Part shown: piece by piece, positions 61,519 through 64,000 of the stretch
Layout of the letters: every line of letters begins with the position of its first letter
How positions within the stretch are numbered: position 1 is the first letter of the stretch
Source of the DNA: Dictyoglomus sp. NZ13-RE01
GTDB lineage: Bacteria; Dictyoglomota; Dictyoglomia; Dictyoglomales; Dictyoglomaceae
NCBI GenBank assembly: GCA_002878375.1
Contig: NIRF01000010.1
Span: 4,392 to 68,391 of the forward strand
Direction: 5' to 3'
Length of the DNA: 64,000 bases
Made by a program: the position numbers and the translations under genes
Notes under the pieces: model-generated
What the model saw: only the letters and a program-made list of their open reading frames with translations
What the model was told of the DNA's origin: nothing
The model's database searches: none

Positions 61519-62412
61519 ATGGAGATAAGCGTTATTATACCTACATATAATAGAAGAAAAATTTTGGAAATAATACTTCCTCAGATTTTAGAGCAAGATT
61601 TTTCTCAGCCCTATGAGGTAATTGTTTCCGATGATGGGTCTTCTGATGGAACAAAGGATTTAATAGAAGAATATTCAAAGAAACACAAAAATTTAAAATA
61701 TATTTATTCTTCTGAGAGAAGGGGACCTGCCCACACAAGAAATTTAGCCCTTGAAATCTCAAAAGGAAAATTAATAGTCTTTATCGATAGTGATATCTAT
61801 GTAAAAAGGGATTTTCTTAAAAATCACTATGAAATACAAAAAGAAAACAATTTTAAAGTATTAGTACAGGGACCGGTAGTAAACACATATAATTTTGAAA
61901 GCCCATGGAAAGAAAAATATAAATTAAGAGATATGTCTACTGCCTATTTTGCATCTGGTAATGCCAGTATATCGAGGGAGATCCTTCTCAAAGCAGGATT
62001 TTTTGACGAAAACTTTTCCTTCTACGGCTGGGAAGATCTGGAGCTTGGTATAAGGTTAAAAAAATTGGGAGTAAAATTGGTAAAATCTGATAAGGTTTTA
62101 GTTTGGCATTTACAGGTGCCTCCTGATTTTCATAATCTATCTTATCTTTTAAATAAAGAGAGGGAAAGAGCAAGATCCGCCATCTATTTTTACAAAAAGC
62201 ATCCCACCCCTGAGGTAAAAATGATGATACAGCTTGGAAAAGTTTATGAGATTGGAAATTTCATACAAAGACTTTTTGGATTAATAAATGAGAAAAACAT
62301 TGAGAAGTGGTGGAATTGGGCAGAAAAAAGAGGATATTACACCCTCTCTCAGATCCTTCTCTCAGGCGTATTAAACAAAGTCTATTTAGAAGAGTTAAGG
62401 AGATTGATATAG
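61519..62412 (+). CDS. Family 2 glycosyltransferase
   Basis: This 297-residue cytosolic GT-A enzyme shows ISVIIPTYNRRKILEIILPQIL, the nucleotide-binding VSDDGSSDGT, FIDSDIYV (the DxD-type motif), and GWEDLELGIRLKKLG. It transfers a sugar, probably for a surface glycan, as it is next to an O-antigen-ligase-like gene. The frame has an ATG at 61513, but this touches the -10 box; the ATG at 61519 fits a leaderless start. Confidence 0.85.
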   Translation: MEISVIIPTYNRRKILEIILPQILEQDFSQPYEVIVSDDGSSDGTKDLIEEYSKKHKNLKYIYSSERRGPAHTRNLALEISKGKLIVFIDSDIYVKRDFLKNHYEIQKENNFKVLVQGPVVNTYNFESPWKEKYKLRDMSTAYFASGNASISREILLKAGFFDENFSFYGWEDLELGIRLKKLGVKLVKSDKVLVWHLQVPPDFHNLSYLLNKERERARSAIYFYKKHPTPEVKMMIQLGKVYEIGNFIQRLFGLINEKNIEKWWNWAEKRGYYTLSQILLSGVLNKVYLEELRRLI

Positions 62413-62508
62413 CAAATCTTTGTCTTTTCTACCATCTTATCTCAGGTACCTTCTGAGACAAAGTCTATAAAATATCCATACTTAAAGTAAGGAAGAAGAT
62501 AAAGAACC

Positions 62509-63612
62509 TTAGGTTTCATAATACTTATTAAATATTGCACCTAACAAAAAGAAGAAAATTCCAAAGTGTAGAGACCACATAGTTCCATCAAAGAGTTGAT
62601 GCACCATATAGGCAGTAAATCCTCCAATTAATGAAAGAAGAGTTAAATCTTTACTTCTAATATAGCCTTTTATTCCCTTCCAGAAAAAGCTCAAAGTTAA
62701 AAAAGAAAAAGTAAAAAATCCTAATATTCCTGTCTCTGCAAGAAGATTAAGGGGAAGATTATGGGCAAAAGAATGGTTTTGTTCATAAGCCTGAGGAAGC
62801 TTATAACGAGGATATTCCAAGCTAAAACATCCAAAGCCAACTCCTGTTATTGGATAGTCAAGAAACATATGCCATGATGCCTTCCAAATATATATCCTCT
62901 CTGTTTTGGAAGAAGAGTTAAGATCAAGCCTTGTAAGAAAAAAAGAAAAAAGATTATCTTTAACTAATAAAGAGCGTCCTATAAATAATCCAAGGAGCAA
63001 AACCCCTATCATTCCAATAGTTTTAATTTGCCTTCTTATTCTCTTTTCTCCCAAAATAAAAAGAACTATTTCCCCTATTAAAAGACCAATAATGGCTCCC
63101 TGGGACATTGTAAGAATAAGTCCAGAAAGAATTATAAAAGTAGATAGAAAATATAGCAGTTTTTCCTTTGAAGTAATGATCTTTATTTGGGATATAGGCA
63201 AGGTCATAGCAAGTAAAGTCCCTAAACCATTTTTACGAATAAAATAAGTTTCTGCATAAACTCCTTTGTAAAAATAAATATTTATTCCTGCAAAAGCTAA
63301 GATCATAGCTCCTAATATCCAATAATCTAATAAGCTATCCAAAACATCTTTTGAAAAATCCTCCTCTCTAAAAAATAGATAAACTATATAAAGAAGAAAT
63401 AATAGAAAGAAATTACCTAAGGAAAAGGTTCTATGGGGAGAGAAAATTGAGGAGATAAAAAAGGCAGTTACAAAAGATAGAGAAATCAAATGCCTTTTTA
63501 TTTTTATTTTCTTAAAAAAAGAAAATCTATAGAAGAAGTATAATAAAAAAGCTAAACTTCCTCCACCTATTCCCAAAAGAAAACCAAATAACTTAAATAC
63601 CTCTAATTCCAT
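62509..63612 (-). CDS. O-antigen ligase/polymerase-like membrane protein
   Basis: This 367-residue protein has about ten hydrophobic helices and the Wzy_C/O-antigen-ligase signature GVGFGCFSLEYPR followed by NHSFAHNLPLNLLAETGILGF, in the large periplasmic loop before the last helices. It likely joins or polymerises surface glycans on the outer side of the inner membrane. It faces the GT2 gene across about 96 bases. It appears to be leaderless. Confidence 0.78.
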   Translation of the reverse strand: MELEVFKLFGFLLGIGGGSLAFLLYFFYRFSFFKKIKIKRHLISLSFVTAFFISSIFSPHRTFSLGNFFLLFLLYIVYLFFREEDFSKDVLDSLLDYWILGAMILAFAGINIYFYKGVYAETYFIRKNGLGTLLAMTLPISQIKIITSKEKLLYFLSTFIILSGLILTMSQGAIIGLLIGEIVLFILGEKRIRRQIKTIGMIGVLLLGLFIGRSLLVKDNLFSFFLTRLDLNSSSKTERIYIWKASWHMFLDYPITGVGFGCFSLEYPRYKLPQAYEQNHSFAHNLPLNLLAETGILGFFTFSFLTLSFFWKGIKGYIRSKDLTLLSLIGGFTAYMVHQLFDGTMWSLHFGIFFFLLGAIFNKYYET

Positions 63613-63618
63613 ATATTT

Positions 63619-63647
63619 ATTCTACTAAAATTAGATCATCTTCTCAA
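63619..63647 (-). promoter_or_regulatory. Leaderless promoter of the O-antigen-ligase-like gene
   Basis: On the minus strand TTGAGA (63647-63642), 17 bases and TAGAAT (63624-63619) end 6 bases before the ATG at 63612. The -35 box is identical to that before the bactofilin-like gene. Confidence 0.65.
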
Positions 63648-63667
63648 CATACTAGTTGAGCCTGATC
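63634..63667. other. Dyad/hairpin covering the -35 region
   Basis: GATCA...TGATC (63634-63638, 63663-63667) encloses CTCAAC...GTTGAG (63643-63648, 63655-63660). It may be a weak terminator for the upstream minus-strand gene or an operator. Confidence 0.35.
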
Positions 63668-63680
63668 TGTAATCACTTTT

Positions 63681-63690
63681 AATCACCTCC
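63681..63690 (-). promoter_or_regulatory. Orphan Shine-Dalgarno-like sequence
   Basis: GGAGGTGATT on the minus strand is a near-perfect ribosome site. The only start behind it is a GTG opening a 10-codon frame, so its use is doubtful. Confidence 0.3.
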
Positions 63691-63812
63691 AATCATAAGC
63701 ACAATTCTTCCTTTCTTGCTTATCTTTAACTTCAATCTTAATATCTCAATTATTCTTAAGGCAAAATTTACAAAGCTTATTATTCCTCTCTTTAATTCCT
63801 CCTTTAATAACT

Positions 63813-64000
63813 TTATTCTATGCTCTCCTTTGGCAAACTTGTTACATATGCGTAAAAATCTTCCTTCCCATTTATCACTTCATATCCTCTTATGTATACA
63901 TTTGCTTCTATCCCATGAATTAGAACTCCTTCATAAATCCCTTTTGGCAACATGGTTATTGGCTTCTCATTTACATAGACATTCTTCTTTAACCTGATAA
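63813..64000 (-). CDS. Unknown protein, C-terminal part (start outside window)
   Basis: An open minus-strand frame enters from the window edge and ends at 63813. The visible 61 residues include NVYVNEKPITMLPKG, YEGVLIHGIEANVYIRGYEV and FYAYVTSLPKESIE. The pattern of short beta-strand-like pieces suggests a small beta-sandwich at the end of a secreted or surface protein. No family is recognised. The plus-strand frame over the same bases has a low-complexity, Leu/His-rich product and is judged a shadow. Confidence 0.6.
   Translation of the reverse strand, partial: IRLKKNVYVNEKPITMLPKGIYEGVLIHGIEANVYIRGYEVINGKEDFYAYVTSLPKESIE

Noticed and set aside
63716-63997. 93-residue plus-strand frame at the window end
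   Set aside because: The minus strand there carries a better frame entering from outside; the plus product is Leu/His-rich and has no ribosome site.
1-64000. CRISPR arrays, tRNA/rRNA genes, IS elements, prophage
   Set aside because: I saw no regularly spaced repeats, no clover-leaf or rRNA-like sequence, and no transposase, integrase or phage structural motifs on either strand.

Overview
The window looks like a low-GC (roughly a third G+C by eye), gene-dense chromosome of a thermophilic, carbohydrate-degrading bacterium with an outer membrane. The mix of ABC sugar importers, many glycoside hydrolases, a bacterial serpin, porin-like barrels and compact overlapping genes fits Dictyoglomus best; this is recognition, not a database result. 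No rRNA, tRNA, CRISPR array, IS element or prophage was seen, and no gene-free stretch exceeds about 220 bases.

Layout. 1-7485 (+): an ATP-binding protein cut by the window edge, its solute-binding protein and two permeases, a zinc phospholipase C-like protein, then a second importer (MalG-like, binding protein, MalF-like). 7529-19939 (-): one long same-strand block read from the right: LacI regulator, GH94 phosphorylase, a 1171-residue secreted protein with three repeats plus a GH144/glycoamylase-like domain and a CBM9-like end, a sugar importer, and a GH31 alpha-glucosidase. 20159-28803 (+): maltodextrin-type importer, a porin-like barrel, a stand-alone glucodextranase-C-type protein and a large secreted GH57 enzyme carrying the same domain. 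Together these two divergent blocks look like a glucan-utilisation island, with LacI-type palindromes in front of the GH94 gene and of lacI itself.

28845-33529 (-): a four-gene exopolysaccharide-like operon (bactofilin-like protein, NodB-like deacetylase, membrane protein, processive GT2). 33592-42946: GH12 endoglucanase, methylglyoxal synthase, a divergent arginase-family protein, zinc alcohol dehydrogenase, an operon of TrmO, CooC-like ATPase and a FecBCD-type metal importer, then a serpin with a metallophosphoesterase. 43089-54581: an orphan DUF262/HNH gene (likely modification-dependent restriction), a VOC protein, MurQ, beta-glucuronidase with a UroD-like protein, an SDR, GH20, a second metallophosphoesterase and a GT4-like/GH130 fusion. 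54655-64000: endonuclease III, a 2-hydroxyacyl-CoA dehydratase-like trio with its activase, NAD synthetase, an outer-membrane barrel behind two CRP/FNR-like palindromes, a GT2, an O-antigen-ligase-like protein and the tail of an unknown gene.

Cross-cutting signals: every one of the four internal binding-protein-to-downstream-permease junctions carries a GC-rich hairpin; several genes appear to be leaderless, with a -10 box 6-7 bases before the start codon; and several genes for secreted proteins have a second, unused Shine-Dalgarno sequence just after the preceding stop codon. Three MalFG-type importers have no ATPase gene of their own here.
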